A DNA stretch of 64,000 nucleotides from WJMT01 sp964599635 (GTDB taxonomy: Bacteria > Acidobacteriota > Aminicenantia > Aminicenantales > Aminicenantaceae). Under the pieces are notes generated by a model. That model did not search any database. It was not told the origin of the DNA and saw only the letters and a list, made by a program, of their open reading frames with translations. Location of the stretch: NCBI GenBank assembly GCA_964599635.1, contig CAZRGM010000028.1, positions 23,271 through 87,270 on the forward strand, given 5' to 3'. The position numbers were made by a program, and so were the translations under genes. Below, one piece after another: positions 25,756 to 35,710 of the stretch. Within the stretch, counting starts at the first letter, position 1; each line of letters opens with the position of its first letter.

Positions 25756-27119
25756 TTGTATTCTAATACACTTAAATTTTTGGAGAAAGTCATGAAATTT
25801 TTTCATGGTTATTTTTTTAAGATTAGGGACTCATTAATATTCATTTTGTGTTTGTTTTTTCTTTTTCATAGTCATGAACTTGATGCCGGTGGATTCAAAG
25901 CAAAAAAAATTCAGGCTGTCCAGATCAAAGAACGAATTCATGTGGATGGTGTTTTAGATGAAGCTTCCTGGCAGTTAAAAGGATTTACAGGATTCATTCA
26001 ATCTGAACCATTGGATGGGGAACCGGCTACGGAGAGAACAGTAGTTTGGGTGGGGTATGATTCGGATCATCTCTACGTTGCTGCCCGTCTTTATGATTCT
26101 GAACCTGAAAAAATCATAACGAGATTAGGCAGAAGAGATGATGAACTGGAATCTGACTGGTTTATTTTTGCCATCGACCCTTATTTTGATAAAAGAAGCG
26201 GTTTTCAGTTTGAGGTTAATCCTTCTGGCTCTATTAGGGATGGGACTCTTTAAAATGATGAGGGCAAAGATTATACATGGGATGGAGTGCGGCTCTCTGC
26301 TGCCCATAAAGATGAAGAAGGCTGGTCTGTAGAGGTAAGGATCCCTTACAATCAACTGAGGTTTAAGAAGAGAGATGAATATATATGGGGGATTAATTTT
26401 ATCCGGCTTATTAAAAGGAAAAATGAAAAAGATTTTTTTTCATGGACTCCTAAAGAGGGGAGTGGATATGTGTCCCGTTTTGCTGTTCTGAGAGGAATTC
26501 ATGATATCAATCCTGTTGCGGCTGTTAGAGCTCTTCCCTTTTGCTGTGGGAAAGGCTCTATTTGGTCCTGGGGAGCAAGGAAATGAGTTTCAGAGCGATC
26601 AGGAGTTGACATGTTGATGAGAAGGCCATTTCTCTGAACGGATGGGCTGGACGCATCTTCCCTAATAAACAAAAAGGGAATATCGTTTTTAATACAGCTC
26701 TGAAATTTATATCCCCTGGATTCAATGCTATGGACATGGATTATCATACCCGGGGAGATGTCATCAATGGGCATCTAGAGACAGGATATCAGGCATTCCA
26801 TCCGGGATCCCTTTTCCGAAATTGGAAGCTCACTCTAGCAGCCTGCCGGGGTTATGACTTTGGAGGGAACAGAATCAATGAAAATTATATATTTAATGCG
26901 GAAGGGGAATTTTTAAATTATTTGAAGTCAATGCGGGGTACCGTAGTCATCAGGCGGGAGTATCGTCCAGGTTCGACATTCTTTATTGTGTGGACTCAAA
27001 ATCGGGCTGATTATTCTTATCCAGGTCAATTTGATTTTTCAAGAGATATCCAAGCTTTATTCAATGCCCCTGGCGATCATATATTTTTAATCAAGATAAA
27101 TCATCGGATGAAACTCTAG
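25756..27119 (+). pseudogene. Broken DUF5916-type outer-membrane protein gene (N-terminal CBM9-like domain)
   Basis: The first part (25756-26253) has a signal-like hydrophobic stretch and then a CBM9-like domain with IHVDGVLDEASWQ and VWVGYDSDHLYVAARLYD, the usual N-terminus of DUF5916 proteins. An in-frame TAA at 26251-26253 interrupts it; the same frame continues with NDEGKDYTWDGV and EGWSVEVRIPYNQLRF to 26586. Family sequence resumes in another frame at 26730-27119, where strands such as VVIRREYRPGSTFFIVWTQ and a terminal IFLIKINHRMKL resemble the end of the barrel. Total coding remnant is about 450 codons, while intact relatives are usually 700 or more, so internal sequence is also lost. 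The end overlaps the RND gene by four bases. Confidence 0.8.
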
Positions 27120-30100
27120 TTTAGATTCTGAGCAGGAGGGGTATCCATCTTTTTATTTCTTTTCTTTTTACGGTCTTCGAAAAGAGAATACACAACAGGG
27201 ACGATGACCAATGTGATTAATGTCGAGCTGATCAGGCCTCCCACAACAGCTCGGGCCATAGGAGCTTGAGCTTCACTGCCTTCACCGAGTCCAATGGCTA
27301 GAGGTATCATAGCCATGATCGTAGTCGTAGCGGTCATTAAGATGGGACGAAGCCGTCTTCTCCCGGCTTCTTCAATGGCGTCTCTTGTTTTCATTTGATC
27401 CCTCTTCTGGAGAAGATTTGTGTAATCAACCAGCAGAATAGCATTATTAACCACGATGCCGCCCAGCATGATAACGCCTATATAGGATTGGATATTGAAA
27501 GTCGTATTGGTGATAAACAGCATCAAAACCACTCCGATAACTGCCAGGGGGACTGAGAACATGACGATGAACGGGTCACGAATAGACTCGTACAGCATTG
27601 CCATAATCATATAAACAAGGAGTATGGCTAGGATGATACTGGTGAGGAGCTCTCGGAATGCTTTTTGCTGTTCTTCAAAGTCTCCGGTAAAAGCGATAGA
27701 GAAATCTCTAGGGACAGGGATAGAGCGCAGGCCCTGGCGGATATCATTTTGAATGGCCCCTAAATCTCTTCCTGTATAATCGGCTGTGACATTCACAATT
27801 CGTTCCCTATCTCTCCGCTCAATGCGAACGGGTCCTCTACGTGGATAAACATCCACAACATTGCGGAGACTGACCTGTTCTCCGTCTGAATTGGTCAAGG
27901 TCAGATCAAGGATATCTTTGAGACTCATATATTCTGAGTCTTTAACTTTAACCAGGATTCTGTACTCATAACCCCCTTCTCTATACATACTGGCTTGGCT
28001 TCCGGATAAAACGGTCTCTAGAGTACTTCCGATCTGGCTGACTGAGAGTTTCATATCTGCAGCAGCCTGTCGGTCAATGTGAAAGAGTTCCTCAGGATTT
28101 CCCACGTCCCGGCTTAATCTTACATCCGTAATTCCCCCCACATTTTCTACCACTTTTTTGACTTCCTGGGACAGTGCCTCACTGGTTTCTAAATCATAGC
28201 CTCGAATTTCAAGTTGGACTCTTTCCTGTGATCCACTTCCTCGGAAGAAAAACATACCTCCACTGGCACGTGTCCGAATAATGACTCCAGGAATATTCAT
28301 CAATGCTGGACGGAGGGCATCGGCGATTTCCTGGCTGGACCTTGATCGCTCTGTATTCAGTTTAAGAGTAATAGATCCGCTGTTAGCTCCTCTGCGCCAA
28401 CCTCCTCCTCCGAAGCTTTCTTCAAGGTTCTCAATCTCAGGGACTTGAGCACGGATTATTTCCTTGACCATCTGCACTTTTTCATCCATCAAATCAAGTT
28501 TGGTTCCCACTTCCATCTCTACGGTTACCCGCACTTCGCCTTCATCGGTGGAAGGCATGAATTCGCTTCCTACAAGTTTAATAAGGGCGATGCTCCCAAC
28601 CAAAAGAACGGCAGTTATTCCCAACACAAAGGCTCGATGGTCAAGTGAATAATGAAGGATTTTTTTATAGCTGTCCTCGAGTCGGGAGAAAAAATTCCGA
28701 ATCGTTTGGGCTAATTTTTTCGTTTTACTTTTTGTGCCTGGGTTGCCAATATTTGTAGGCCTTAGAATGCGGCTGGAGAGCATGGGGACTAAAGTTAAAG
28801 CGACAAATAGCGAACAGATCAAGGCGAAGCTCACCACGTAGGCCAGCTGTTTAAACATAATTCCAGCCATCCCGCGTATAAAAACCATAGGCAGAAACAC
28901 GGCTAAGGTTGTTAGAGTGCTGGCTAGAATGGCTGAAGAGACTTCCTGAGTGCCTAAAGAGGCTGCTTTAAGACGCGGCAGACCGGATTCATGCAGTCGG
29001 AAGATATTTTCAAGAACCACAATGGCATTGTCCACCAGCATTCCAATGCCAAGAGCTAATCCCCCCAAGGACATAATGTTTAAGGTGAAACCTCCGAAAT
29101 AGATGAGAGCAAAAGTTGCAATGATAGAAATGGGGATGGCTGTGGCAATGACGAGAGTGCTTCTTATGTTTGTCAAAAAGAAAAGGAGTACGAAAACGGC
29201 CAAAATTCCCCCGTAGATCGCAGCATAAGATACATTTCTAATGGCATTTTTAATGTACTGGGAGCTGTCAGAAACCGGGATCATTTGAATTTGGGGGATA
29301 TCCTGGTGGATTTTTTCAATTTCTTTCAAAACTCCCTGAGCGACAGACACTGTATTTTTACCTGACTGTTTGTTGATGGCAATTCTTGTTCCTGGGATTC
29401 CGTTGATACGCACGATACGGGTTATTCTTTGGTGTGTGTCGTCAACACCGGCAATCTCTTTAAGGAAAATAGGCACACCCTCGCGGTAAGCCACGACAGT
29501 ATTCCTGATCTCATCAAGATTGGTGAAAACGCCGGGGATTCTGACTTGGACTTCATAGTTTCCTCTCTCTATGATTCCGGCTGGAGTGTCGATATTTTCC
29601 TGTCTGATTTTACTGATAATCAAGTCTAAGGGAAGACCTAATGCTTTAATTCTGTCTGGATACAAGTTAATCTGGATTTCACGCTGATGTCCACCCCAAA
29701 CATCAACGGAGGCAACACCAGGAACTCTTTCGATCCGGTAGGAAATCTGTTCATCAATGATTCGCCGTGTTTGAACAGGATCCAGATTACTCAAAGCACC
29801 GAGTATCAGGATGGGAAATTGAGCGGGATCGAATTTGCGAAGCATAGGCCTGTTAGCATCCTCAGGGAGACGGGGGACCACCCGGTCAAGCCTTTCCCGG
29901 ATGTCATCCGAGGCTGCATCCAGATTAGTGCCCCAGGAGAACATGACTCGAACGGTGCTGCTTCCTTCAGAGGAGATGGAATAAACTTCTTCGACTCCCG
30001 GGACCGCGCTCATAGCTTCTTCTAAGGGCCGTGTGATCAGCTGCTCCATCTCTTCCGGGCCGGTGTTTTGATAGGAAGTTGATACGTTGATTGTGGGGTA

Positions 30101-30223
30101 AGTTATTTCTGGCATGAGATCAATAGGGAGTCGACTCAAAGCGACAAGCCCGATGGCTACGATAGCCAGGGTCAACATAACTGAAAAAACAGGACGTCTG
30201 ATTGAGAAATCGGATAGCTTCAC
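27116..30223 (-). CDS. RND efflux transporter, HAE-1/AcrB-like inner-membrane pump
   Basis: Proton-driven exporter of 1035 residues with the full RND plan: TM1 near the N-terminus (SIRRPVFSVMLTLAIVAIG), two large periplasmic loops and two six-helix blocks. TM4 carries LGIGMLVDNAIVVLENI, where AcrB has two Asp; the second is Asn here. The start is GTG 30223, which overlaps the stop of the adaptor gene (GTGA). Together with the adaptor and TolC genes upstream it forms a complete tripartite pump. The substrate (drugs, lipids or metabolites) cannot be inferred. Confidence 0.94.
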   Translation of the reverse strand: MKLSDFSIRRPVFSVMLTLAIVAIGLVALSRLPIDLMPEITYPTINVSTSYQNTGPEEMEQLITRPLEEAMSAVPGVEEVYSISSEGSSTVRVMFSWGTNLDAASDDIRERLDRVVPRLPEDANRPMLRKFDPAQFPILILGALSNLDPVQTRRIIDEQISYRIERVPGVASVDVWGGHQREIQINLYPDRIKALGLPLDLIISKIRQENIDTPAGIIERGNYEVQVRIPGVFTNLDEIRNTVVAYREGVPIFLKEIAGVDDTHQRITRIVRINGIPGTRIAINKQSGKNTVSVAQGVLKEIEKIHQDIPQIQMIPVSDSSQYIKNAIRNVSYAAIYGGILAVFVLLFFLTNIRSTLVIATAIPISIIATFALIYFGGFTLNIMSLGGLALGIGMLVDNAIVVLENIFRLHESGLPRLKAASLGTQEVSSAILASTLTTLAVFLPMVFIRGMAGIMFKQLAYVVSFALICSLFVALTLVPMLSSRILRPTNIGNPGTKSKTKKLAQTIRNFFSRLEDSYKKILHYSLDHRAFVLGITAVLLVGSIALIKLVGSEFMPSTDEGEVRVTVEMEVGTKLDLMDEKVQMVKEIIRAQVPEIENLEESFGGGGWRRGANSGSITLKLNTERSRSSQEIADALRPALMNIPGVIIRTRASGGMFFFRGSGSQERVQLEIRGYDLETSEALSQEVKKVVENVGGITDVRLSRDVGNPEELFHIDRQAAADMKLSVSQIGSTLETVLSGSQASMYREGGYEYRILVKVKDSEYMSLKDILDLTLTNSDGEQVSLRNVVDVYPRRGPVRIERRDRERIVNVTADYTGRDLGAIQNDIRQGLRSIPVPRDFSIAFTGDFEEQQKAFRELLTSIILAILLVYMIMAMLYESIRDPFIVMFSVPLAVIGVVLMLFITNTTFNIQSYIGVIMLGGIVVNNAILLVDYTNLLQKRDQMKTRDAIEEAGRRRLRPILMTATTTIMAMIPLAIGLGEGSEAQAPMARAVVGGLISSTLITLVIVPVVYSLFEDRKKKRNKKMDTPPAQNLN

Positions 30224-31491
30224 AGGGGGCCTCCTGAAGAATCGAGTTTATGATGGGTTGATTCATTGGCAGATTCTGGATGAAGCTGAGCGGTGGCCGT
30301 ATTATCTTGGGGAAGGATGATCCCGACTCCGTCTTCCAAAAGATGTTGTCCCAGCACAACCACAAATCCTGAAAGACGAGAAGGTTCAAGGATCTCTGCT
30401 TTCTCTCCCTCCACAATACCGACTTTGACAGGAATGAACTTGGCTTTCATGTTCTCCACGTCTGCTAGAAAAATGCCCTGCTGAGAGTTTCTGTTGACTA
30501 AAGCACTGTAGGGAATGATAGTGGTCTGTTCATGCCTGTCAAATTCTATTTGTGCATTGATGAACATTCCTGGTTTGAGGAGAAATTCCGGATTCTGGAT
30601 TTCGATCTCAACTCGTGCCTGGCGGGAGGTCTCTTGGAGAAGAGGAGCTATTCTGACCACCTGTCCTATAAAATTTTTATTCGGAAAAGCTGTGCTGGAG
30701 ATAGTGACCTTCTGTTCAAGAGCTAAGTGGAAATAATCTTTATCTGCCACATGAATGACAGCCGTAATGGGTTGAAGTTCTATAATCGAGAGAATGGGTG
30801 TGTTTGTGGATAACATGGAACCCTCATGGACAAATCTTTCTCCCACATAGCGGGTCCCGGTTCCTTTTTCCCAGGTGGCTTTAATACGGGTGTAGGAAAG
30901 GCGTACTCTAGCGGTTTCCAAGGCTGATTCTCGATTTTGCTGTTGGGCTAAAGCCACTTTATACCGGGCTTCCTGTGCCGCATGCTGGGCTTTCGCAGCA
31001 TCAAGCTGTGAGTCTGATTGAATGCCTTTTTCGTGTAGAGTGACTGCCCGCTCCAAATCTCTTTGAGCAATTTCTAGAGAGCTTTTAGCCTCTTCCAGAT
31101 TGGCTATGGCGACTCGAAGGTCAGCTTCAGCTTGGATGACCTGCTGCTGGTACTCTTCATCTTCAAGAACAGCCACCAGCTGATTGGGCTGAATTTTGTC
31201 GCCAATATCCACAAGAAGCTGTTCGAGTTTACCAGAAATCTTAGGGGCAACTGTGAATTGGGTTTTAGGAATTAAGGAGCCTGAAAAGGTTCCTATATCT
31301 ATAATAGATCCTTCTGTGATGGGTGCGATTTCAACGGCGACAGAAGCGCCCCCGTGGCTGCCTCTCATGCCTCCTCCAAAAGCTTTTTGATAAATTCTCC
31401 AACCTAAATATCCTATTATAAAGACACTTATGACTATGATGATCAGATTTTTTGTTTTTAGGTTTTTCTTCTTTGCTTCTTTAGGCATCAT
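30220..31491 (-). CDS. RND efflux periplasmic adaptor (membrane fusion protein)
   Basis: A 423-residue adaptor with an N-terminal membrane anchor (about 14-35), a Gly-rich linker, a lipoyl-like half domain (KLEQLLVDIGDKIQPNQLVAVLE), a long alpha-helical hairpin (about 115-195) and beta-barrel domains. It links the inner-membrane pump to TolC. It is translationally coupled to the RND gene downstream and follows tolC by 90 bases. AAGGAT precedes the ATG. Confidence 0.93.
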   Translation of the reverse strand: MMPKEAKKKNLKTKNLIIIVISVFIIGYLGWRIYQKAFGGGMRGSHGGASVAVEIAPITEGSIIDIGTFSGSLIPKTQFTVAPKISGKLEQLLVDIGDKIQPNQLVAVLEDEEYQQQVIQAEADLRVAIANLEEAKSSLEIAQRDLERAVTLHEKGIQSDSQLDAAKAQHAAQEARYKVALAQQQNRESALETARVRLSYTRIKATWEKGTGTRYVGERFVHEGSMLSTNTPILSIIELQPITAVIHVADKDYFHLALEQKVTISSTAFPNKNFIGQVVRIAPLLQETSRQARVEIEIQNPEFLLKPGMFINAQIEFDRHEQTTIIPYSALVNRNSQQGIFLADVENMKAKFIPVKVGIVEGEKAEILEPSRLSGFVVVLGQHLLEDGVGIILPQDNTATAQLHPESANESTHHKLDSSGGPL

Positions 31492-31560
31492 TTAATCCTT
31501 TATCACTACAGACTTCTTTATTTAGACGTAAAATATATTCGTTTTCTTTCTTTTTTTGTA

Positions 31561-31580
31561 TTTTTTTATGAATAGGTCAG
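31561..31580. repeat. Solo end of the intergenic repeat family (G)
   Basis: TTTTTTTATGAATAGGTCAG is the reverse complement of the left end of copies B and D (CTGACCTATTCATAAA). It sits at the tolC stop codon, with no matching partner end found in the short gap. Confidence 0.45.
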
Positions 31581-31581
31581 C

Positions 31582-33135
31582 CTAATAATCTATTTCTATG
31601 TTTTGAGCATCCATTCCAGTTCCTTGGACCCGATAGAGATTTGCTAGGGATATGTTATAATCCACCATAGCGCGCAGCTCCATAATCTGAGCATCAGCCA
31701 AGTCTTTTTGGTATTCAAGAATAAAATAATTGGTACTCAACCCAACTTTGAATTTTTCTTCTTCAGCAGTCAGCTTTTTTTGAGCCAGTTCACGGGCTGC
31801 CTTATAGGCTTGAACCCGCTGATAATTTGTTTGGACGTCTCGAACTGCTGTTTTAACCTCTAGAAATACTTGCTGTTCCTGATCTTTAATCTTTAATTCA
31901 GTTTGCTCATGGTTAAGCTTTGCTTGAGTCACAAGACTTCTCGAGAAAATATTGCTTAGAGGATAAGAAAGAGTGAGAGCCACAGACCAGTTTTTGTATT
32001 TGAAGTTAAATGAATCTTTGAGAGCATCGGCTCCTTCTCCTGGGATTGTCCCGATGATTTTACCGGTTAAAGCATTGCCGTCCTCATACAGTATTTGACT
32101 TCCAGAAACGCCTGGGCTCCAGTAAGACCCTTCAAAACGGAGGTCAGGATAAAGTTGATTTTTGGCATAACGAAGATTAAATTCCATGTTTTTGAGTTCA
32201 ATGCGCGATGCCTGAAGCTCAGGTCTGTTTTCCATAGCAAGGTGTAAGGCCTGTTCAAGGCTGTGGTCTTCTTTTAATACAGAAGGGCTATCAATGGGGA
32301 CAATGGTGATGAGAGCAGAATTTTTGATTTCTCCCTCTAAATTTATAATGGTTTTCAGAAGATCTTCATTGTTTTTGACCATTGCTTCTGCTTCCAAAAT
32401 ATCTGCTTCTCGAGTAGCTACATCCGCTTGAGCTGTCAGGATCTCAATGGGGGGCAGAGTCCCCGCATCGATTTCAGCTTTATTTTTTTCAAGAAGTTCT
32501 TGGGCCAGCCTTAAAGATTGTTTACGTACTTTTAGATTTTCTAGGCTGTAGAAATAATTCCAGTAGGCATTGACAGCCTGGTAAACAGTTTCTTCTAAGG
32601 TTCTGCGAAAGTTTTCATCAGATATATAGCTGTTATTTTTAGCAATGATGATATCTCTATGGCTTATTTGAAAGCCAAAATCTTTCAGCAGAGGTTGGCT
32701 GAAGTTAAACCGCAGTGTGGTTCCGTAGCGAGGGTTTATCGTTTGGAATCTCCGGCTGGTATCACTCATGTATCCATTGAGGCTGAGAGATAAAGTTCCT
32801 CCAGTTGGCATAAGTTGAGTGATTTGTGTTGAATAATTATCGGAAAGAGTGGAGACCGTTTCCGATGCATCTAGAAAAGAGTAAGAAGCTGAGTTCGAAT
32901 CCTGTTTGCTGAAATCCATGGAAAGAGTGGGAATGAATTTTTCACTGGCGTATAAGGCTGAGGCATCAGCGATTTCAGGAGTGATCCTTTCAACGGCAAG
33001 TCCCAGGTTATTCTGAACTGTTTTCAGGATGCATTCTTTAAGGGAAAGGGAAAGGGAATCGTCAGTTTGGCCGATCAGTGCTGAAGGAACTAAAAGAATG
33101 AATAAAATCCATATTCTTATTATTTTAGCTAACAT
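31582..33135 (-). CDS. TolC family outer-membrane efflux protein
   Basis: A 517-residue exported protein with an N-terminal signal peptide (about 1-22, ending ALIGQ) and two TolC-like repeats rich in long heptad helices with Ala/Glu/Gln (for example YRVQAYKAARELAQKKLTAEEEKF). Beta segments such as RFNFSQPLL are typical of the barrel strands. AGGAGG precedes the ATG. It is first in the tolC-adaptor-RND operon and preceded by a striking AT-rich palindrome. It forms the outer-membrane channel of the pump. Confidence 0.92.
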   Translation of the reverse strand: MLAKIIRIWILFILLVPSALIGQTDDSLSLSLKECILKTVQNNLGLAVERITPEIADASALYASEKFIPTLSMDFSKQDSNSASYSFLDASETVSTLSDNYSTQITQLMPTGGTLSLSLNGYMSDTSRRFQTINPRYGTTLRFNFSQPLLKDFGFQISHRDIIIAKNNSYISDENFRRTLEETVYQAVNAYWNYFYSLENLKVRKQSLRLAQELLEKNKAEIDAGTLPPIEILTAQADVATREADILEAEAMVKNNEDLLKTIINLEGEIKNSALITIVPIDSPSVLKEDHSLEQALHLAMENRPELQASRIELKNMEFNLRYAKNQLYPDLRFEGSYWSPGVSGSQILYEDGNALTGKIIGTIPGEGADALKDSFNFKYKNWSVALTLSYPLSNIFSRSLVTQAKLNHEQTELKIKDQEQQVFLEVKTAVRDVQTNYQRVQAYKAARELAQKKLTAEEEKFKVGLSTNYFILEYQKDLADAQIMELRAMVDYNISLANLYRVQGTGMDAQNIEIDY

Positions 33136-33200
33136 TCGATCCTCCTCTAAGATAGCTTTTTATAGAAAATAAGTCAGACTAAATCTTGAATTATACACGA

Positions 33201-33241
33201 TATAAGAAAAATATATAGTTTAAAACTAAATTTTTCTTATA
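33201..33241. promoter_or_regulatory. 41-bp AT-rich palindrome upstream of the tolC operon
   Basis: TATAAGAAAAAT (33201-33212) is mirrored exactly by ATTTTTCTTATA (33230-33241); nested inside, TAGTTT is mirrored by AAACTA. It lies about 65 bases before the tolC ATG and about 70 bases after the stop of the preceding gene. An operator or a bidirectional hairpin terminator are both possible; lack of GC in the stem argues for a protein-binding site. Confidence 0.5.
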
Positions 33242-33308
33242 TTTTTAATATTGATGGGATATGGAATGGTTGCATTGATCAACTATTTTTTTTGGAAACG
33301 GGAATTTT

Positions 33309-34100
33309 TTAACGTTCATATATTTTGACAAGTTCTAACCTGTAATCCTGAAGAACTTCGAAACTAGAGGACCTGACATGTGAGATCGGATTCCACTGGA
33401 TATCAATCAATCCGTCTCCATCTAAATCGGCTTTCCAACTGTGTTCGATGATCTTAACCAGAAGATATTTTTCCCTAGGAGTTACTCCAGAATGGTCAAC
33501 AGATTCTGCTGAAATGAAGCCTGCTGAACCATAATTTTCAACAAAAAGCTTCATCAATTTATTTGTGGTCGTCTCAATGACGATAATCCCTTTGGCGCTT
33601 ACGGAAAAGTCGATTTTCTTTCTATCCTTGGCTATGATCTCTTGGATTTGAGTTTTATCTAAATCGTTAAATTCCTTTCTAGCTTCAAGCATGGTGAGGT
33701 CTTCTTTAAATTGAATGGCGTTTGATGATCGCAGCTCTTTAATTTTTTCTATGACGGCTTCTTCAGTGAATCCATCCTGAAGAAAATTGTTGATGGAATC
33801 CCATCGGGTAGCCTGAAAAATTAGGGAATCTTTGCTTTTTATAGGTTTGACCCGACCAAGGTCAAAAGTGTATTTTTCGGTTTTTTCTGGGCCTTTAACC
33901 TGAATCCATCCTGGAGGCATTTCCCCATTCCATCCACTTCCTGTGACATCATTGACGTAGATTCTTCCGAATAATTTGTGTTTCTGATGGCTGACACATC
34001 CCCAGAGTTCGTCAGCGTAGGAGAAATATGCGGACAGCAAATAAAACGTGACCATGAGAACAAACAAAGATATTATTTTTTTTGATTTAATTTTATTCAT
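33309..34100 (-). CDS. Exported protein of unknown function
   Basis: 263 residues with an N-terminal signal peptide (about 1-29, hydrophobic FVLMVTFYLLSAYFSYA). The mature part is mixed alpha/beta and not recognised as a family. Residues IYVNDVTGSGWNGEMPPGWIQVKGP (split by a Gly/Pro-rich loop) resemble a carbohydrate- or matrix-type domain only loosely. A DLDGDGLIDI segment near 233 looks like a Ca-binding DxDxDG loop. AAGGAG precedes the ATG. It is leftward, between DDAH and the tolC operon, and may be monocistronic. Confidence 0.6.
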   Translation of the reverse strand: MNKIKSKKIISLFVLMVTFYLLSAYFSYADELWGCVSHQKHKLFGRIYVNDVTGSGWNGEMPPGWIQVKGPEKTEKYTFDLGRVKPIKSKDSLIFQATRWDSINNFLQDGFTEEAVIEKIKELRSSNAIQFKEDLTMLEARKEFNDLDKTQIQEIIAKDRKKIDFSVSAKGIIVIETTTNKLMKLFVENYGSAGFISAESVDHSGVTPREKYLLVKIIEHSWKADLDGDGLIDIQWNPISHVRSSSFEVLQDYRLELVKIYER

Positions 34101-34178
34101 TATGAAAACTCCTTTTCTATCTCATTATACTGTTTAAGAATTATTTTTTTAATAGGCGAGAAATAAACCAAAGACAGA

Positions 34179-34940
34179 TTAGAACGGGATTGAAAGGCAG
34201 CTCACTCCCCCATCCATTTTCTCAAATTCTGACATCTGAAGATCAAGGATGGGGAATCCTGCGGATTTTATTTGATAAAGGGTCTCAGGAAAATCAGCAG
34301 GCACGAGAACCGAGCCGTTTATAAAAATGCAGTTGGCTGCATAGGATTCCCGGGGGTTCACTACAATTTTATGAAAGTTTTTAAAACAGGAGAGGCCAGA
34401 TATTTCCTCTCTTATAACAATGACTCCCCTTTCAAGATAATTGACTCCTGATTTAAGATGAAGCATGTTTTTGACGGGTAAAAACTCAGATTCATAATCG
34501 TATTTTTTAAGTATTTCACTGAGCTGTTTACCCCCTTCTTGGTTGGTTCTTTGGGAAAGGCCAATATAATATTTATTATCAATTCTCAGCACATCGCCGC
34601 CGTCCAAAGTCCCTGGCTCTTGGATGACCTCAATTTTTCTGTATTTTAAAAGCACTTTTTTTATTTTCAACTCTTCGCCCCTCCTTCTCATGTGGCCAGA
34701 TCTTGTGATGACCGCGCATTTTTCATTGACCACCGCGGTGTCTTCCACAAAGCAGGAGTCAGGAAAATCCGGGTCTTTTTCTAAAAAGATAAGGTCCAAT
34801 CCGCATTTTTTTAAGGTTTGGCAGTAGTCTTCATGCTGTTTGAGAGCCAGTTTATAATCCGGCTTTCCTAAGCTCGAGGTTGTGATCCCTTTTGAGAAAT
34901 TTTCTGGGGGGATTCTGACAATGGCTTTGTTGATGATCAT
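34179..34940 (-). CDS. Dimethylarginine dimethylaminohydrolase-like amidinohydrolase (DDAH)
   Basis: Guanidino-group-modifying superfamily enzyme that in characterised members hydrolyses methylarginines to citrulline. Signatures are complete: PDSCFVEDTAVV (near 64), LDGGDVL (near 112), HLKSGVNYL (near 161, catalytic His) and the C-terminal nucleophile Cys248 in DGGVSCLSIPF. Length 253 is normal. It lies just after the LolA-like gene, 14 bases downstream on the same strand. Methylarginine, arginine or a related guanidine could be the substrate; arginine deiminases are larger. Confidence 0.88.
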   Translation of the reverse strand: MIINKAIVRIPPENFSKGITTSSLGKPDYKLALKQHEDYCQTLKKCGLDLIFLEKDPDFPDSCFVEDTAVVNEKCAVITRSGHMRRRGEELKIKKVLLKYRKIEVIQEPGTLDGGDVLRIDNKYYIGLSQRTNQEGGKQLSEILKKYDYESEFLPVKNMLHLKSGVNYLERGVIVIREEISGLSCFKNFHKIVVNPRESYAANCIFINGSVLVPADFPETLYQIKSAGFPILDLQMSEFEKMDGGVSCLSIPF

Positions 34941-34954
34941 ATGAAAGACTCTAT

Positions 34955-35710
34955 TTATCTTCGGAGAGCCGCCTTGGTGAAAATATATTCTGGGATTTCA
35001 GCATTAAATTCCATGGATTCCACAATAAATTCCGTTCCCTCACCTGCCTTCAGTACATCTTTAAACACGGCATGAGTGGGGACCCATCGGTTATCCATTT
35101 TTTCGACTTTTTTCACCTCAGTCGTCTTTAATAATTTTCCTCCTTTGGCAAACCGGTCTTCTTTCAGCGCCACAAATCGTTCTTTATCCACCCATATCTT
35201 CCTGGAATGATAGGCCAGATCTTCTTTGGCGGAAGTCAGGTCAAGCACCCAGCAGGGACGGTCCCTATAGCTTTCTTCGCCGGTGACTTGGGCATGATAC
35301 ATATTCTGCAGTTTAGTGTCTTCCATCATGTCTTCATAGGAAAGGTCTGAACCCATCACGGACTGCCTGAGCATGTGGCCTGAAATCTGGATGGTCCGAT
35401 CTGAAGAAGGGGAATACATCCATAACTGATCACCGAGTTTGAGCATTTTGGTGCCTTTTTCTCTGGCAGGTGCCAGATATTCGGTGAAAGATTGGTCGTC
35501 TCCTCTGACCCAGGTTTTAGAGGTGACTTCCCGTTTTCCCCTTCGGCCGTGAATGATCATGGTCGCGACCATGATTTTATTGTCAGATCCATAATTCTCA
35601 TCCACTTTTTCCAAGATCCAGTCGCCAGCGGGGGCCTTTTCCTGACTTGAAAAACCGGTTGTCATCATGAGGATCAAAGGAAATATAAAGATTCGTGTCA
35701 CATGTTTCAT
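34955..35710 (-). CDS. LolA-like outer membrane lipoprotein-sorting protein
   Basis: 251-residue exported protein: signal peptide (about 1-22), then a beta half-barrel typical of LolA/LppX-like carriers, with TKMLKLGDQLWMYSPSSDR and LSYEDMMED as family blocks of the outer membrane lipoprotein-sorting group. It binds lipid or lipoprotein acyl chains in the periplasm. Its start overlaps the permease stop by four bases, and AAGGAG lies upstream. It is the last gene of an ABC exporter operon and would work with it as periplasmic carrier. Confidence 0.85.
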   Translation of the reverse strand: MKHVTRIFIFPLILMMTTGFSSQEKAPAGDWILEKVDENYGSDNKIMVATMIIHGRRGKREVTSKTWVRGDDQSFTEYLAPAREKGTKMLKLGDQLWMYSPSSDRTIQISGHMLRQSVMGSDLSYEDMMEDTKLQNMYHAQVTGEESYRDRPCWVLDLTSAKEDLAYHSRKIWVDKERFVALKEDRFAKGGKLLKTTEVKKVEKMDNRWVPTHAVFKDVLKAGEGTEFIVESMEFNAEIPEYIFTKAALRR

